Shown: positions 7,500 to 17,452, numbered from the stretch's first letter. The stretch is 44,092 nucleotides of DNA from Nostoc sp. 'Peltigera membranacea cyanobiont' 210A (GCF_002246015.1 NZ_NOLJ01000001.1:387402-431493), one strand, 5' to 3'. Made by a program: numbers and translations. Notes: a model not told the origin generated them from the letters alone.

Positions 7500-9503
7500 T
7501 TAAAACCGAGCTGTCATACAGTAAGGACAATCCAGCCATTCTTGTTTTAATGTGGCATCGCAACTCCTACAGGTAAGACCAATCTTGCGTTTGGCTTTTA
7601 ACTCTGCTTCCAAACCAGTATCAGTAAACGTCACTCGTTCTACTTCTTCTAAAGTGGTGGAACCTTCGCGCACTAAGTCTAAACTGTAAGCCAGCAAGGT
7701 TTTCATCCCTTCTTCTATTGCCACTTCCTTGATGCGTTCTGTGGGTGCATCTTCGTTAATGAGAGTTTGCAGGTTTTCGGTGACTCGCATAACTTCATAA
7801 ACACCACAACGCCCTTTGTAGCCGTTGCCATTACATTTTGGGCAAAGGTGATTTTTGGCTTTGGCATCTGCGATCGCATCTAATGTCAAGGTGTTAGCTT
7901 TATAGAAGGTGACTCCCACATCAGAGGAAGCTGATAGACCATAACGAGCCAGTTCCTCAGTTGTGGGAGTGTAGGGAATACGACATTCAGAACATACCCG
8001 CCGCACCAAACGTTGAGCTAGAACACCAATTAGGGAACTAGAAACCATGAAAGGCTCAATCCCCATTTCTCCCAAACGAGCGATCGCACCTGGGGCATCA
8101 TTGGTATGTAAGGTAGTTAATACTAAGTGACCGGTCAAGGCAGCCTCAATAGCTGTTTTTGCCGTTTCCTTGTCCCGCGTTTCACCCACCAGTAGCACAT
8201 CTGGATCTTGTCGCAAGAAAGCCCGCAACGCAGTAGCAAAATCTAGCCCTTTTTCCCGAATCACCTGTACTTGAGTAATTCCTGGAAGACTGTACTCAAT
8301 TGGGTCTTCTACGGTACTGATATTAATTCCGGGATCGTTCTTTTCAGAGAGTGCAGAATACAGCGAGGTTGTTTTCCCAGAACCAGTTGGCCCAGTTACC
8401 AAAATTAGCCCAAAGGGACGGCTAACCATATCCTGGACAATATGTAAAGTCTCTGGATCGGTAATTAACTTATCTAATCCCAGTTGGGTGGAGGAGTTAT
8501 CCAAAATCCGCAGTACCACCTTTTCCCCGTAGCGACTGGGTAAGGTATTCACCCGGAAGTCCACCTTACGTCCCTCAAACATCCGGCGGATACGTCCATC
8601 TTGGGGTAGACGGCGTTCAGCAATGTCTAGATTGGAGATGATTTTAAATCGGGCTGTCACCGCTGGGATGATTTTTTTCGGTAGGGGATCGAAAGCTTCC
8701 TTCAGTACGCCATCCTTCCGAAAGCGAATGCGTAAGTTTTCTTCTTGCGGTTCGATATGAATATCAGAAACGCCCTCATGCAAGGCTTTAGCCAGGATTC
8801 TATTGACTAGGTTGATGACTGGGGCATCCTCTGCACCCTTCATCGCTGCCCCTAGATCGGCCTCCATTTCTTCAGGAGCATCCGAAAGATCAAGATTTCC
8901 GAGGTTTTCTAAATCCTGATTAATATCTGTAAACTTTTCTTGTTCCAGGTGCTTCTGCTTAACAGCCATTTCATCCAAATATTGGTTGATTAGCTGCTGG
9001 TAATCTTCCTGGGTAATCACCATGCGCTGCAAGGCCAAACCTTGGGGGCGCAATATGCGGTTCAGGTCATCGGAAGCTTCTAGATTATCTGGAGCAACCA
9101 TCGCCACTAAAACTGAGGGCGGGGTTTGGTCTTCGTGTTTCGACAGTGGTACTAAACGATGGCGACGGCAGATATCCACTGGGATGAGGGTTTCAATCAG
9201 GTTCCCCATCATCGTGTTGCCAACGGAATTGACTTCTGGATCGAGGAATTCAACTCCGTATAGTATTTTCAGTTCAAATAGCTGCTGTTTTTTGTATTGC
9301 CTGAGCAACTCAGGCGATAGTTGTTGCCCAGTAATTGACTCTAATACTTCCGTTAAGGGTCTGCCAGATTTGCGGCTTTCAATTAATGCCTGCCTCATCT
9401 GTTCGGTATTGACATAGCCAGATTGTACTAGCTTGTTGCCGAAGGGCGAAAACTCTGTTCTGGTAGTTAGAGCGGTACTGCGCCGTTGTGGTGACGAGTT
9501 CAT
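7500..9503 (-). CDS. pilB: Type IV pilus extension ATPase PilB (GspE family) with C-terminal zinc ribbon
   Basis: 667-aa assembly ATPase that drives pilus extension. N-terminal GspE/MshEN-type region about 20-170; a linker; ATPase core with Walker A GPTGSGKTT (371-379), an Asp box around VEDPIEY, Walker B DPDVLLVGETRD and His box TGHLVLTTLHT. The tetracysteine zinc module of PilB enzymes is present (CSEC ... CPKC ... GRCGVYE). Beyond it the protein ends with a second CxxC-x10-CxxC ribbon (C645, C648, C659, C662), which not all PilB proteins have. First gene of pilB-pilT-pilC, divergent from grpE, so the promoter should lie between 9504 and 9993. Confidence 0.97.
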   Translation of the reverse strand: MNSSPQRRSTALTTRTEFSPFGNKLVQSGYVNTEQMRQALIESRKSGRPLTEVLESITGQQLSPELLRQYKKQQLFELKILYGVEFLDPEVNSVGNTMMGNLIETLIPVDICRRHRLVPLSKHEDQTPPSVLVAMVAPDNLEASDDLNRILRPQGLALQRMVITQEDYQQLINQYLDEMAVKQKHLEQEKFTDINQDLENLGNLDLSDAPEEMEADLGAAMKGAEDAPVINLVNRILAKALHEGVSDIHIEPQEENLRIRFRKDGVLKEAFDPLPKKIIPAVTARFKIISNLDIAERRLPQDGRIRRMFEGRKVDFRVNTLPSRYGEKVVLRILDNSSTQLGLDKLITDPETLHIVQDMVSRPFGLILVTGPTGSGKTTSLYSALSEKNDPGINISTVEDPIEYSLPGITQVQVIREKGLDFATALRAFLRQDPDVLLVGETRDKETAKTAIEAALTGHLVLTTLHTNDAPGAIARLGEMGIEPFMVSSSLIGVLAQRLVRRVCSECRIPYTPTTEELARYGLSASSDVGVTFYKANTLTLDAIADAKAKNHLCPKCNGNGYKGRCGVYEVMRVTENLQTLINEDAPTERIKEVAIEEGMKTLLAYSLDLVREGSTTLEEVERVTFTDTGLEAELKAKRKIGLTCRSCDATLKQEWLDCPYCMTARF

Positions 9504-9581
9504 AAATGAGCGAATGAGTAGGGGGAACCTCTGCTTAAAGTATTCCCAGCCTGGGAGATAGAATTCTCATTTTCCAAAAAA

Positions 9582-9719
9582 GCGAATAGAATTGCCTGCG
9601 GCACACTGCGTGAACGCGGCTACACAAACAAAGTCCGCCTGCGCAAACTAAAGAAAAATTGAGTGTTTTAAACCCACGGAGGTGGGTTTTGCCTCGTGTA
9701 GAGGCGGTTTCTAACCGCC
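9582..9719. repeat. Dispersed palindromic repeat, family B copy 1
   Basis: Shares an ordered set of blocks with 39090-39300: CGAATAGAATT/GCGAATAGAATT, CGCGGCTACACAA, CGCAAACTAA or CGCAGACTAA, AATTGAG, AGGTGGGT, TCGTGTAG, and the terminal hairpin GCGGTTTCTAACCGCC. This copy contains a perfect internal hairpin AAACCCAC-GGAG-GTGGGTTT. A ~21-nt GC-rich piece (about 9594-9614) after GAATAGAATT is absent from the other copy. It lies between divergent pilB and grpE and so may sit in their promoter region. Confidence 0.75.
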
Positions 9720-9760
9720 CTTTTACTAAACCCCTACAGCGCGGATCTATTTACCAATTT

Positions 9761-9802
9761 CCCAGTCCCTAATACCTAGTCCCCAGTCCCCAGTCCCCAG
9801 TC
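9761..9802. repeat. Heptamer STRR (CCCAGTC)n
   Basis: Tandem CCCAGTC units with a degenerate CTAATACCTAGTC interruption. The complementary GGGACTG form occurs after dnaK at 12927-12970. Confidence 0.85.
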
Positions 9803-9993
9803 TTACTCGTTCGGGTTCCCACCTTAGTAGCGTCTGGGCTAACGTGTTCACCATTTGTCACAATAAGAGGACGGTTATATCACTTCCAGGAACTTGTCGG
9901 CAATAAAATCAGCCTCAGTTGCAAGTCGTGGATGACGACGGTTGCAAGCTGTAGAGATACACTGCCATAAATAGGATCTGGAATGAATAGACA

Positions 9994-10740
9994 ATGATCG
10001 ATGAAAATAAACAAATAAACAATACAAGCCAGCAATTGGGTGAACCAACAGAGGTAAAGCAAGCAATGAAGAGTGACTTCCCAGCCCAAACTAATTTCAA
10101 TGAATCTGGCAGCGAGGTGACAGAGCAAGTGGCGGCCCAAACAAATATATCAGGCGATACTGCTGTCAATCCAGAAAATAGCGTCGCTGCAACTGAGAAA
10201 ATTGGAGTGGAAACAGCAGCTTTGGCAGAACTGAATCAACAAATCGAGTCCGTCAAAACGCAACTAGAAGAGCGTAGTACTCAATATATGCGGATTGCCG
10301 CTGATTTTGAGAATTACCGGAAACGCACTAGCAAAGAAAAAGAAGACCTAGAGTTGCAGGTGAAGCGGAATACGATTTTGGAATTGCTGCCAATAGTCGA
10401 TAATTTTGAGCGGGCGCGATCGCACCTCAAACCACAGTCTGATGGCGAAATGACCATGCACAAAAGTTACCAAGGCGTTTACAAACAATTAGTAGATAGT
10501 CTGAAGCGCCTGGGTGTATCACCAATGCGTCCCGAAGGTCAAGAATTCGATCCTAACCTGCACGAAGCAGTAATGCGGGAACCTACGGATGAACATCCTG
10601 AAGGAACAGTGTTAGAAGAGTTAGTGCGCGGATATTACTTGGGCGATCGCGTGCTACGCCATGCAATGGTCAAAGTAGCTGCTGCCAAGGAAGATACACC
10701 TTTTGCACCAGAAGATCAGTCGAGTTCAGCCAGCAGTTAA
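9994..10740 (+). CDS. grpE: Nucleotide exchange factor GrpE
   Basis: 248-aa co-chaperone that releases ADP from DnaK. The first ~75 residues are low-complexity and acidic; then comes the long coiled-coil dimerisation helix (about 75-140, with [20 protein letters not shown]) and the beta-wing domain (about 160-235) with the GrpE signature FDPNLHEAV and a C-terminal [17 protein letters not shown]. Longer than the ~200 aa of E. coli GrpE because of the N-terminal tail. An ATG at 9994 is the natural start. It precedes dnaK by ~230 nt on the same strand. I found no CIRCE-like TTAGCACTC inverted repeat upstream. Confidence 0.97.
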   Translation: MIDENKQINNTSQQLGEPTEVKQAMKSDFPAQTNFNESGSEVTEQVAAQTNISGDTAVNPENSVAATEKIGVETAALAELNQQIESVKTQLEERSTQYMRIAADFENYRKRTSKEKEDLELQVKRNTILELLPIVDNFERARSHLKPQSDGEMTMHKSYQGVYKQLVDSLKRLGVSPMRPEGQEFDPNLHEAVMREPTDEHPEGTVLEELVRGYYLGDRVLRHAMVKVAAAKEDTPFAPEDQSSSASS

Positions 10741-10967
10741 GCTGTAGTCGCTCGCCTCGCTGACCTCAAGTGCCTGGGTTATAACAAGGACGAGCATCGC
10801 GTACCTAAAACTTGGACAAGGCTTTGGATAACTCTCTGTGTTTCAACTTCTTTCTTGCTACCAGCAACAGGGGTTGCACAGAAGTTATCCGCTAGCCTTT
10901 GTTCTTAGCAAACAAGTTAGTCCGCGACATATTACAGCAGAAATATTCAGTAAAAATACTGGCAAAT

Positions 10968-12926
10968 ATGGGAAAAGTTATTGGGATCGACTTAGGCACT
11001 ACTAACAGTTGCGTCGCAGTTTTGGAGGGTGGTCAACCACTTGTGATCTCCAATTCTGAAGGTGGACGAACTACTCCAAGTATTGTGGGATTTGGGAAGA
11101 GTGGCGATCGCTTGGTTGGTCAATTGGCAAAACGCCAAGCCGTAACCAATGCTGAAAACACAATTTACAGTATTAAACGATTCATCGGGCGGCGTTGGGA
11201 AGACACTGAAGTAGAACGCGATCGCGTCCCCTACAACTGTGTCAAAGGTCGAGACGAAACCGTTGATGTCCAAATTCGCTCAAAAAACTATACGCCACAA
11301 GAATTATCTGCGATGATCCTGCAAAAGCTGAAGCAGGATGCGGAAAACTTTTTGGGTGAGGAGGTTACTCAAGCAGTGATCACCGTACCAGCATATTTCA
11401 CCGATGCCCAAAGACAAGCAACTAAAGATGCTGGCACAATTGCAGGTTTAGAAGTCCTGCGAATCATCAATGAACCAACAGCTGCGGCTTTAGCTTTCGG
11501 ATTAGAAAAGCAAGACCAAGAGCAGCTAATTTTAGTATTTGACTTGGGAGGCGGTACCTTCGACGTATCAATCCTGCAACTTGGGGATGGCGTTTTTGAA
11601 GTGAAGGCGACTTGTGGTAATAACCACTTGGGTGGAGACGACTTTGATAATGCGATCGTCCTTTGGATGATGGAACGTTTCCAAGAACAAGAGAAAATCG
11701 ACCTTTCCAAAGACAAGATGGCGTTGCAACGCCTGCGGGAAGCTGCGGAAAAGGCAAAAATTGAACTCTCCAGTATGATGAATACCTCTGTCAACTTGCC
11801 CTTTATCACAGCGGATGACACCGGGCCAAAGCATCTGGAGATGGAACTCAGCCGCTCTAAATTTGAAGAACTGGCCGCGAAATTAATTGAAGCGACCATC
11901 GAACCACTGATCCAATCGCTCAAAGATGCGGATCTCAAACCAGAAGTCATAGATCGGATTATTTTGGTAGGTGGTTCTACCCGTATTCCGGCAGTCCAAA
12001 ACGCCCTAATTAAGTTTTTCAACGGCAAAGCTCCCGATCGCTCCATCAACCCTGACGAAGCCGTAGCATTGGGAGCGGCTATTCAAGCAGGTGTGTTAGG
12101 TGGTGAAGTCGATAATCTCTTACTATTGGATGTCACCCCTCTGTCCTTGGGAATTGAAACTTTGGGTGAAGTGTTCACCAAAATTATTGAACGCAACACC
12201 ACAATTCCTACGAGTCGGTCACAAGTTTTTTCCACCGCAGTTGATGGGCAAACCTCAGTGGAAATTCACATCCTCCAAGGTGAACGGGCGATGTCACGGG
12301 ATAACAAGAGTCTCGGCAAGTTTTTGCTAGCAGGGATTCCCCCATCTCCCCGTGGTGTACCGCAAATTGAAGTCTCCTTTGAAATCGATGTCAACGGCAT
12401 CCTGAAGGTTTCTGCTCAAGACAAAGGTACAGGTAGAGAACAGAGTATCAGGATTACCAATACAGGTGGTTTGAGTAGCAACGAAGTCGAACGGATGCGC
12501 CAAGAGGCGGAACTGTTTTCCGAAGAAGATAAAAGACGTAAAGAACTGGTTGAACTCAAAAACCAAGCAGATAATTTGTTGTTCAGTTATGAATCTACGA
12601 TCAAGGATAATAGCAACTTTATCGGCGACCAGATGAAAACCTTGGCCAGTGAAAAAGTTGAACAACTCCAAGCGGCAATGATTGACTCCAACATTTCCAC
12701 AGTGGAATTTAAGCAGCGCTTAGACGACTTCCAACAAACCTTGTTTGCAATTGGTGCTGATGTTTACAATCGAGCGAACAACCAAACTGATGAGATTGAG
12801 GGGGGTTCATCTGGTCACTTTACCCCAGAAGTAGACTCACCAATGAATGGCACGCTGATACCACAATTCAACTTTGATTTTGACGAAGAAAGTACCGCTC
12901 AGGCTGATTATGAGGCGATAGATTAG
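10968..12926 (+). CDS. dnaK: Chaperone protein DnaK (Hsp70)
   Basis: 652-aa ATP-dependent chaperone. I start at ATG 10968 ([19 protein letters not shown]), the family's N-terminus; an in-frame start at 10899 would add 23 atypical residues. ATPase domain 1-~385 with phosphate-1 motif [10 protein letters not shown], phosphate-2 [11 protein letters not shown] and adenosine motif [10 protein letters not shown]; interdomain linker [18 protein letters not shown]; substrate-binding domain and helical lid to about 600. The C-terminal tail ends DYEAID rather than with the EEVD-like tail of some homologues. Cyanobacteria have several DnaK paralogues and I cannot say which number this is. No dnaJ follows; hisB is convergent. 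Confidence 0.97.
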   Translation: MGKVIGIDLGTTNSCVAVLEGGQPLVISNSEGGRTTPSIVGFGKSGDRLVGQLAKRQAVTNAENTIYSIKRFIGRRWEDTEVERDRVPYNCVKGRDETVDVQIRSKNYTPQELSAMILQKLKQDAENFLGEEVTQAVITVPAYFTDAQRQATKDAGTIAGLEVLRIINEPTAAALAFGLEKQDQEQLILVFDLGGGTFDVSILQLGDGVFEVKATCGNNHLGGDDFDNAIVLWMMERFQEQEKIDLSKDKMALQRLREAAEKAKIELSSMMNTSVNLPFITADDTGPKHLEMELSRSKFEELAAKLIEATIEPLIQSLKDADLKPEVIDRIILVGGSTRIPAVQNALIKFFNGKAPDRSINPDEAVALGAAIQAGVLGGEVDNLLLLDVTPLSLGIETLGEVFTKIIERNTTIPTSRSQVFSTAVDGQTSVEIHILQGERAMSRDNKSLGKFLLAGIPPSPRGVPQIEVSFEIDVNGILKVSAQDKGTGREQSIRITNTGGLSSNEVERMRQEAELFSEEDKRRKELVELKNQADNLLFSYESTIKDNSNFIGDQMKTLASEKVEQLQAAMIDSNISTVEFKQRLDDFQQTLFAIGADVYNRANNQTDEIEGGSSGHFTPEVDSPMNGTLIPQFNFDFDEESTAQADYEAID

Positions 12927-12970
12927 GGGTTGGGACTGGGGACTGGGGACTGGGGACTAGGGACTAGGGA
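12927..12970. repeat. Heptamer STRR (GGGACTG)n
   Basis: About six tandem GGGACTG/GGGACTA units directly after the dnaK stop codon, between convergent dnaK and hisB. Confidence 0.88.
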
Positions 12971-13076
12971 CGCAGAGCGAAAATTCCTCTTCTCTGAACC
13001 CTTTCCTCCTCTACACCTGTAACTCTTCAGACCCCGTACCCAGCCCCCAAATCCCAAATCCCAAATTTGACTCCTT

Positions 13077-13718
13077 TCATAGAACTCCCTTAGAACTGGG
13101 AATTAAGCCAGCACGTCGGGGGTCAATTTCCACTGCCAGCCGTGTTGCTCTTGCAAAGGCTTTAAATGTCGCTTCAATAATGTGATGGGAATTAATGCCA
13201 TCCAGTTGCCGAATGTGCAATGTCATCTGGCTATGGTTTACCAAAGCCACAAAAAATTCTCGCACTAGTTGGGTGTCATAGGTTCCTACCCGCTGAGTAG
13301 GAATTTGCAAGCCGTAGCTGAGGTGAGGCCGTCCAGAAAAGTCTAGCGCTACCTGAACTAAGGCTTCATCCAGTGGTGCAAGAAAATTACCAAAGCGGAC
13401 AATACCTTTTCTGTCACCTAATGCTTGGTTGAAAGCTTGCCCTAAAGTAATGCCTACATCTTCATTAGTGTGATGATCGTCAATTTCCCAGTCTCCCTTG
13501 GCTTGGACATCTATATCAATCAGGCCGTGGGAGGCAATTTGATGCAACATGTGATCCAAAAACGGAACACCTGTTGCTGCTGTACAAGTTCCTCTACCAT
13601 CCAGGTTGATGGTAACTTGCACATTAGTTTCACCAGTGCTGCGGTGAACAGTGGCAATGCGAGGGGTTTCGGTTAAGCGATCGTAGTTTGAATTAACTTG
13701 GCGATTGGTTGTTTGCAT
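13077..13718 (-). CDS. hisB: Imidazoleglycerol-phosphate dehydratase HisB
   Basis: 213-aa enzyme of histidine biosynthesis converting imidazole-glycerol phosphate to imidazole-acetol phosphate, with two bound manganese ions. All metal-binding signatures are present: FLDHMLHQ (about residues 54-61), DDHHTNED (about 80-87) and [16 protein letters not shown] (about 175-190). It is the monofunctional form without the N-terminal phosphatase domain of enterobacterial HisB. The first ~18 residues are a variable extension; the ATG at 13718 gives a normal length. It lies directly downstream of fabI on the same strand, with an ~80-nt STRR gap. Confidence 0.98.
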   Translation of the reverse strand: MQTTNRQVNSNYDRLTETPRIATVHRSTGETNVQVTINLDGRGTCTAATGVPFLDHMLHQIASHGLIDIDVQAKGDWEIDDHHTNEDVGITLGQAFNQALGDRKGIVRFGNFLAPLDEALVQVALDFSGRPHLSYGLQIPTQRVGTYDTQLVREFFVALVNHSQMTLHIRQLDGINSHHIIEATFKAFARATRLAVEIDPRRAGLIPSSKGVL

Positions 13719-13728
13719 GGGGAGTGGA

Positions 13729-13794
13729 AAGAGTTAGGAGTTAGAAGTTAGGAGTTAAAAATTCATAACTCATAACTCCTAACTCTTAACTTTA
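13729..13794. repeat. STRR, GAGTTAGGAGTTA followed by complement
   Basis: Tandem AGGAGTTA-like units followed by TAACTCCTAACTCTTAAC, able to fold into a hairpin between fabI and hisB. Confidence 0.75.
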
Positions 13795-13799
13795 TCGCG

Positions 13800-14576
13800 T
13801 CACATTCCCATAATTTCATATCCTGCATCTACATAGAGAATTTGTCCGGTAATCCCACTGGACAAATCACTACACAAGAAAGCCGCAGCGTTGCCTACTT
13901 CTAACTGAGTGACGGTGCGTCGTAGGGGAGCTACTTCTTCTACATGATGAATCATATCCAAAATCCCACCCACTGCTGAAGATGCCAAAGTACGGATGGG
14001 GCCTGCGGAGATGGCATTCACGCGAATATTTTGTGGACCTAGTTCAGCAGCTAGGTAACGCACACTCATTTCTAACCCCGCTTTGGCAATTCCCATAACG
14101 TTGTAGTTGGGGATTGCCCTAACACCACCTAAATATGTCAGGGTGACGATGCTACCTCCCTCTGTCATCAAAGGTTTGGCTGCACCACTTAACTGCACCA
14201 GCGAGTAGGTACTAATTTCTAAGGCGGTGTTGAAGCCAGAACGAGAGGTTTGGCTAAAATCTCCAGTTAAATCGTCTTTGCTGGCAAAGGCTAGACAATG
14301 GATGAGGATATCTAGCTTTCCCCATTGTTCGCGGATTGTCTCAAAGGTAGATTTAATTTGGTCTTCATCTTGGACATTACAGGGAAGAAATAAGCTGGGG
14401 TTTAGAGGTTCTACCAACTCCGCAACTTTTTTCTCCATCTTGCCGCGTTCATCCGGCAGGTAGGTAATACCCAGGTTTGCTCCGGCTTTGTGCAGCTGTT
14501 GGGCGATGCCCCAGGCGATCGAGCGGTTATTGGCAATACCTGTAACAAGGGCATTTTTTCCAGTCAGATTTAGCAT
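13800..14576 (-). CDS. fabI: Enoyl-[acyl-carrier-protein] reductase (NADH) FabI
   Basis: 258-aa short-chain-dehydrogenase-type enzyme of type II fatty acid synthesis, reducing the trans-2-enoyl-ACP in the last step of each cycle. It has the FabI version of the cofactor site (VTGIANNRSIAWGIA, about 11-25), catalytic Tyr in TLTYLGG (Y148), and the Tyr-x6-Lys pair YNVMGIAK (Y158, K165). Length and ends are typical (ending VDAGYEIMGM). It diverges from ntcA across a ~380-nt region containing a strong inverted repeat and the NtcA box. Confidence 0.97.
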   Translation of the reverse strand: MLNLTGKNALVTGIANNRSIAWGIAQQLHKAGANLGITYLPDERGKMEKKVAELVEPLNPSLFLPCNVQDEDQIKSTFETIREQWGKLDILIHCLAFASKDDLTGDFSQTSRSGFNTALEISTYSLVQLSGAAKPLMTEGGSIVTLTYLGGVRAIPNYNVMGIAKAGLEMSVRYLAAELGPQNIRVNAISAGPIRTLASSAVGGILDMIHHVEEVAPLRRTVTQLEVGNAAAFLCSDLSSGITGQILYVDAGYEIMGM

Positions 14577-14707
14577 AAAAATTGTTAATGCGATCGATCA
14601 TTAGGAGCATACTAGAATCTGAGGCACGTTTAGTCTTTGTTTTATACAGGGTTGACAAAAATGAATATTGCTAAGGGTGTTTGCAGTGACAAAAATCTTG
14701 ATTTTTT

Positions 14708-14734
14708 ATAAAGATATTCGCAAGATATCTTTAT
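14708..14734. promoter_or_regulatory. Perfect 10-bp inverted repeat between fabI and ntcA
   Basis: Arms ATAAAGATAT (14708-14717) and ATATCTTTAT (14725-14734) with a 7-nt spacer TCGCAAG. It lies in the divergent fabI/ntcA region, ~130 nt from the fabI start. It could be an operator or an RNA hairpin in a long 5' leader of either gene. No T-run follows, so it is not a standard terminator. No binding protein is implied by the sequence. Confidence 0.5.
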
Positions 14735-14853
14735 TTGTTCTTCAAAAAACCTTTTGAATATAGCTATTGGAACTACTTATCAACAATTAGTAGCTGAAAG
14801 GATCAACAATTATGTATCATTATAAACAAAGAGTTATGAAGAGATTAGTTTGA

Positions 14854-14867
14854 GTATAGGAAAGTAC
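14854..14867 (+). promoter_or_regulatory. NtcA binding box (GTA-N8-TAC) upstream of ntcA
   Basis: GTATAGGAAAGTAC is a perfect match to the NtcA consensus GTA-N8-TAC, 88 nt before the ntcA start codon. NtcA autoregulation is established in Anabaena. An AT-rich stretch TTTATTCAT at 14885-14893 is the nearest -10 candidate; it is not a clean TAN3T, and the spacing is slightly shorter than the classic ~22 nt. Confidence 0.75.
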
Positions 14868-14955
14868 AGAAAGGTTGACGGTGCTTTATTCATTTTTCGG
14901 GTGTATTCTTAGGTAATCAGTTTTTGTTTTTCCGGCATTGGGTAGGGGAAGGGAG

Positions 14956-15627
14956 ATGATCGTGACACAAGATAAAGCCCTAGCAAATGTTTTTCGTCAG
15001 ATGGCGACCGGGGCGTTTCCGCCAGTTGTGGAAACGTTTGAACGCAATAAAACGATCTTTTTTCCTGGCGATCCTGCCGAACGAGTTTATTTTCTTTTGA
15101 AAGGTGCTGTAAAACTTTCCAGGGTGTACGAGGCAGGAGAGGAAATAACGGTAGCGTTGCTGCGGGAAAATAGTGTTTTTGGTGTATTGTCATTGCTGAC
15201 AGGAAATAAGTCGGATCGGTTTTACCATGCGGTTGCATTTACTCCTGTAGAATTACTGTCGGCACCAATTGAACAGGTGGAGCTAGCACTCAAGGAAAAT
15301 CCCGAATTATCAATGTTAATGCTGCGAGGTCTGTCTTCGCGAATTTTACAAACAGAGATGATGATTGAAACTCTCGCCCACCGAGATATGGGTTCTAGGT
15401 TGGTGAGTTTTTTGTTAATTCTTTGTCGAGATTTTGGCGTTCCTTGTGCAGATGGGATCACAATTGATCTGAAGTTATCTCATCAAGCGATCGCAGAAGC
15501 AATTGGTTCAACTCGTGTTACCGTCACCAGGCTACTGGGAGATTTGCGTGAGAAAAAGATGATTTCTATTCACAAAAAGAAGATTACTGTGCATAAACCT
15601 GTTACCTTAAGTAGGCAATTCACATAA
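14956..15627 (+). CDS. ntcA: Global nitrogen regulator NtcA (Crp/Fnr family)
   Basis: 223-aa transcription factor that senses 2-oxoglutarate and activates nitrogen-assimilation and heterocyst genes. Start chosen at ATG 14956 ([19 protein letters not shown]), preceded by the purine-rich GGGAAGGGAG; an upstream in-frame start at 14938 would add six residues. Cyclic-nucleotide-binding-like effector domain about 20-135 ([19 protein letters not shown]), long dimer helix about 110-140, and a winged HTH with [20 protein letters not shown] (about 172-192). The length matches Anabaena NtcA. The NtcA box at 14854-14867 suggests autoregulation. Confidence 0.98.
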   Translation: MIVTQDKALANVFRQMATGAFPPVVETFERNKTIFFPGDPAERVYFLLKGAVKLSRVYEAGEEITVALLRENSVFGVLSLLTGNKSDRFYHAVAFTPVELLSAPIEQVELALKENPELSMLMLRGLSSRILQTEMMIETLAHRDMGSRLVSFLLILCRDFGVPCADGITIDLKLSHQAIAEAIGSTRVTVTRLLGDLREKKMISIHKKKITVHKPVTLSRQFT

Positions 15628-15795
15628 AAACAATTGGAGAAAGGGGAGTCGGCGCGTGTTGTATTTTGAAAGATGACACTAATAGCTAGAGGTAAATCTA
15701 AAATTGAATAATTTCAGCTATTGCCAATTTCCACTTCTCCACAGACAATGCTTAAAAGTAGTAGGCTGTATCTGGAAGGATTTCGGTAGCTAAAG

Positions 15796-17286
15796 ATGAC
15801 CACCGGATACATCCTCATCGCAGCAATTTTGATTCTGGGAGGCGTAATTGCCACCGTTGGCGATCGCATCGGCACACGAGTTGGCAAAGCCCGCCTCTCA
15901 CTTTTTAAGCTTCGTCCGAAAAACACTGCCGTACTAGTAACAATTTTTACTGGTGGTTTAATTTCAGCATCAACTTTAGGGATTTTATTCGCTGCTGACG
16001 AAGGCTTGCGAAAAGGAGTCTTTGAGTTAGAAGATATTCAAACAGACCTCAGACAGAAGCGGGAACAGCTAAAAACCGCAGAAACTCAGAAAAGTCAGGT
16101 AGAAGGTGAGCTAAACCAAGCAAGAATTGCCCAAGCAAAGGCACAACAAGATTTGCAGGCAATTAATCAATCCTTGCAGGCGGCAAATGCCAAACAGAGG
16201 CAAACACAAGCTCAGTTAAACCGCACCATTAGTCAACAAGCCCAAACTCAAACTCAACTCCAACGCACTCAAGGACAGCTAGGACAAGTTGTAACTCAGT
16301 ACCAAAAAGCCATAGCTGAGTTGCAAAGCGTTTCCAATCAGAGAAAGGAGCTACAGGCGGCAGTTGAACTACTGAAGACAGAACGCCAACGACTTTACGC
16401 GGAAGCGAAAAAAGCCATTGACGAAGCCAAAACAGCAATTGAAAAACGCGATCGCGAACTTGCTAATCGTCAAGAAGCTATAGAAGTGCGCGATCAAAAA
16501 ATTTCCCAACTGGATCAACTAATTCAAAAACGTAATGTAGAAGTTGCAGCACGAGAGCAAGTGATTGCCAAGCGGGAATCTCGCCTCAAAGAGTTGGAAG
16601 CACAACAGGAGCAACTAGAACAGGAAGTTGCCAGACTGGAAAAATATTATCAGTCCTACCGCGACCTGCGTTTGGGTAAGCTGGCCTTAGTTCGTGGTCA
16701 AGTTCTGTCTGCTGCTGTAATTCGTGTTACTCAACCTGCTGCTGCTCGTCAGGCAGTGGGACAACTTTTACAAGAAGCCAATCGCAACGCCAACCTAGAA
16801 TTAAGCGAGCCTGGTGCAAATCCGGCAAATGTAGAGTTACTGCGCGTAACCCAGGATAGGGTCGATCAATTAAGCAAGCAGATTGAGGATGGTAAAGAAT
16901 ACGTCGTGCGAATTTTCTCTGCTGGTAATTACGTCAGGGGAGAAAAGCAGATAGAATTTTTCGCGGATACAGCCCAGAATCAACTAGTTTTTTCGGGAGG
17001 CGCGGTGCTAGCCACAACTACTGCTGATTCCAAAACCATGACATCTTATCAGTTACAGCAACGGCTAGAAATACTAATTTCTGCTTCCCAATTTCGTGCC
17101 CGTAATGCCGGAATTGTCGAAAATGTGCAAGTAGAGGGGACTTTTCTGCGCTTTGTCAGCCAACTAAGACAGTATAATCAACCCTTGGAGATCAAAGCGA
17201 TCGCAGCAGAGGATACTTATACAGCCGGGCCATTGAGAGTAAAATTGGTGGCAATAGTTAACGGAAAAATTATTTTTAGTACTTAA
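15796..17286 (+). CDS. DUF3084 domain membrane protein with long coiled coil
   Basis: 496-aa protein of a cyanobacterial family of unknown function. Two hydrophobic segments lie at the N-terminus (about 4-22, GYILIAAILILGGVIATVG; and about 48-68, VLVTIFTGGLISASTLGIL), separated by a basic loop. Then comes a very long Gln/Lys/Glu-rich coiled coil (about 75-295), and a globular C-terminal half (about 300-496) beginning LRLGKLALVRGQVLSAAVI. Topology suggests a membrane-anchored rod with a terminal domain. It follows ntcA by ~170 nt on the same strand and precedes the RuvC-like nuclease gene, an order I recall as conserved in Nostocales. Role unknown. Confidence 0.9.
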   Translation: MTTGYILIAAILILGGVIATVGDRIGTRVGKARLSLFKLRPKNTAVLVTIFTGGLISASTLGILFAADEGLRKGVFELEDIQTDLRQKREQLKTAETQKSQVEGELNQARIAQAKAQQDLQAINQSLQAANAKQRQTQAQLNRTISQQAQTQTQLQRTQGQLGQVVTQYQKAIAELQSVSNQRKELQAAVELLKTERQRLYAEAKKAIDEAKTAIEKRDRELANRQEAIEVRDQKISQLDQLIQKRNVEVAAREQVIAKRESRLKELEAQQEQLEQEVARLEKYYQSYRDLRLGKLALVRGQVLSAAVIRVTQPAAARQAVGQLLQEANRNANLELSEPGANPANVELLRVTQDRVDQLSKQIEDGKEYVVRIFSAGNYVRGEKQIEFFADTAQNQLVFSGGAVLATTTADSKTMTSYQLQQRLEILISASQFRARNAGIVENVQVEGTFLRFVSQLRQYNQPLEIKAIAAEDTYTAGPLRVKLVAIVNGKIIFST

Positions 17287-17327
17287 AAAATTATTTGCAC
17301 GCTGTTATTAGTAAGATTTAAACATAT

Positions 17328-17452
17328 TAGACCTCTTGCAAAAGTCCCTAACACCCCACCCCCAACCCCTCCCCGCTCTTCGGGAGGGGAGACAAAGCAT
17401 AGCTTTGGCGGGGTGGGGTTCTTTCTTATTTTTGATTTATGCAAGAGGTCTA
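17328..17452. repeat. Palindromic MITE-like element with perfect 13-bp terminal inverted repeats
   Basis: Ends are TAGACCTCTTGCA (17328-17340) and TGCAAGAGGTCTA (17440-17452), an exact inverted pair. Inside are two further nested pairs: CCCCACCCC with GGGGTGGGG, and CCCCTCCC with GGGAGGGG. No ORF. It begins 41 nt after the DUF3084 stop codon. The fragment at 1-33 belongs to the same family. Confidence 0.85.

Noticed and set aside
11369..12049. 226-codon minus-strand ORF
   Set aside because: Antisense shadow of dnaK with no protein-like features; long antisense frames are common opposite highly biased genes.
14652..14680. TTGACA (14652-14657) as a sigma-70 promoter for ntcA
   Set aside because: No -10-like hexamer at 16-19 nt spacing, and it lies 300 nt upstream of the start.
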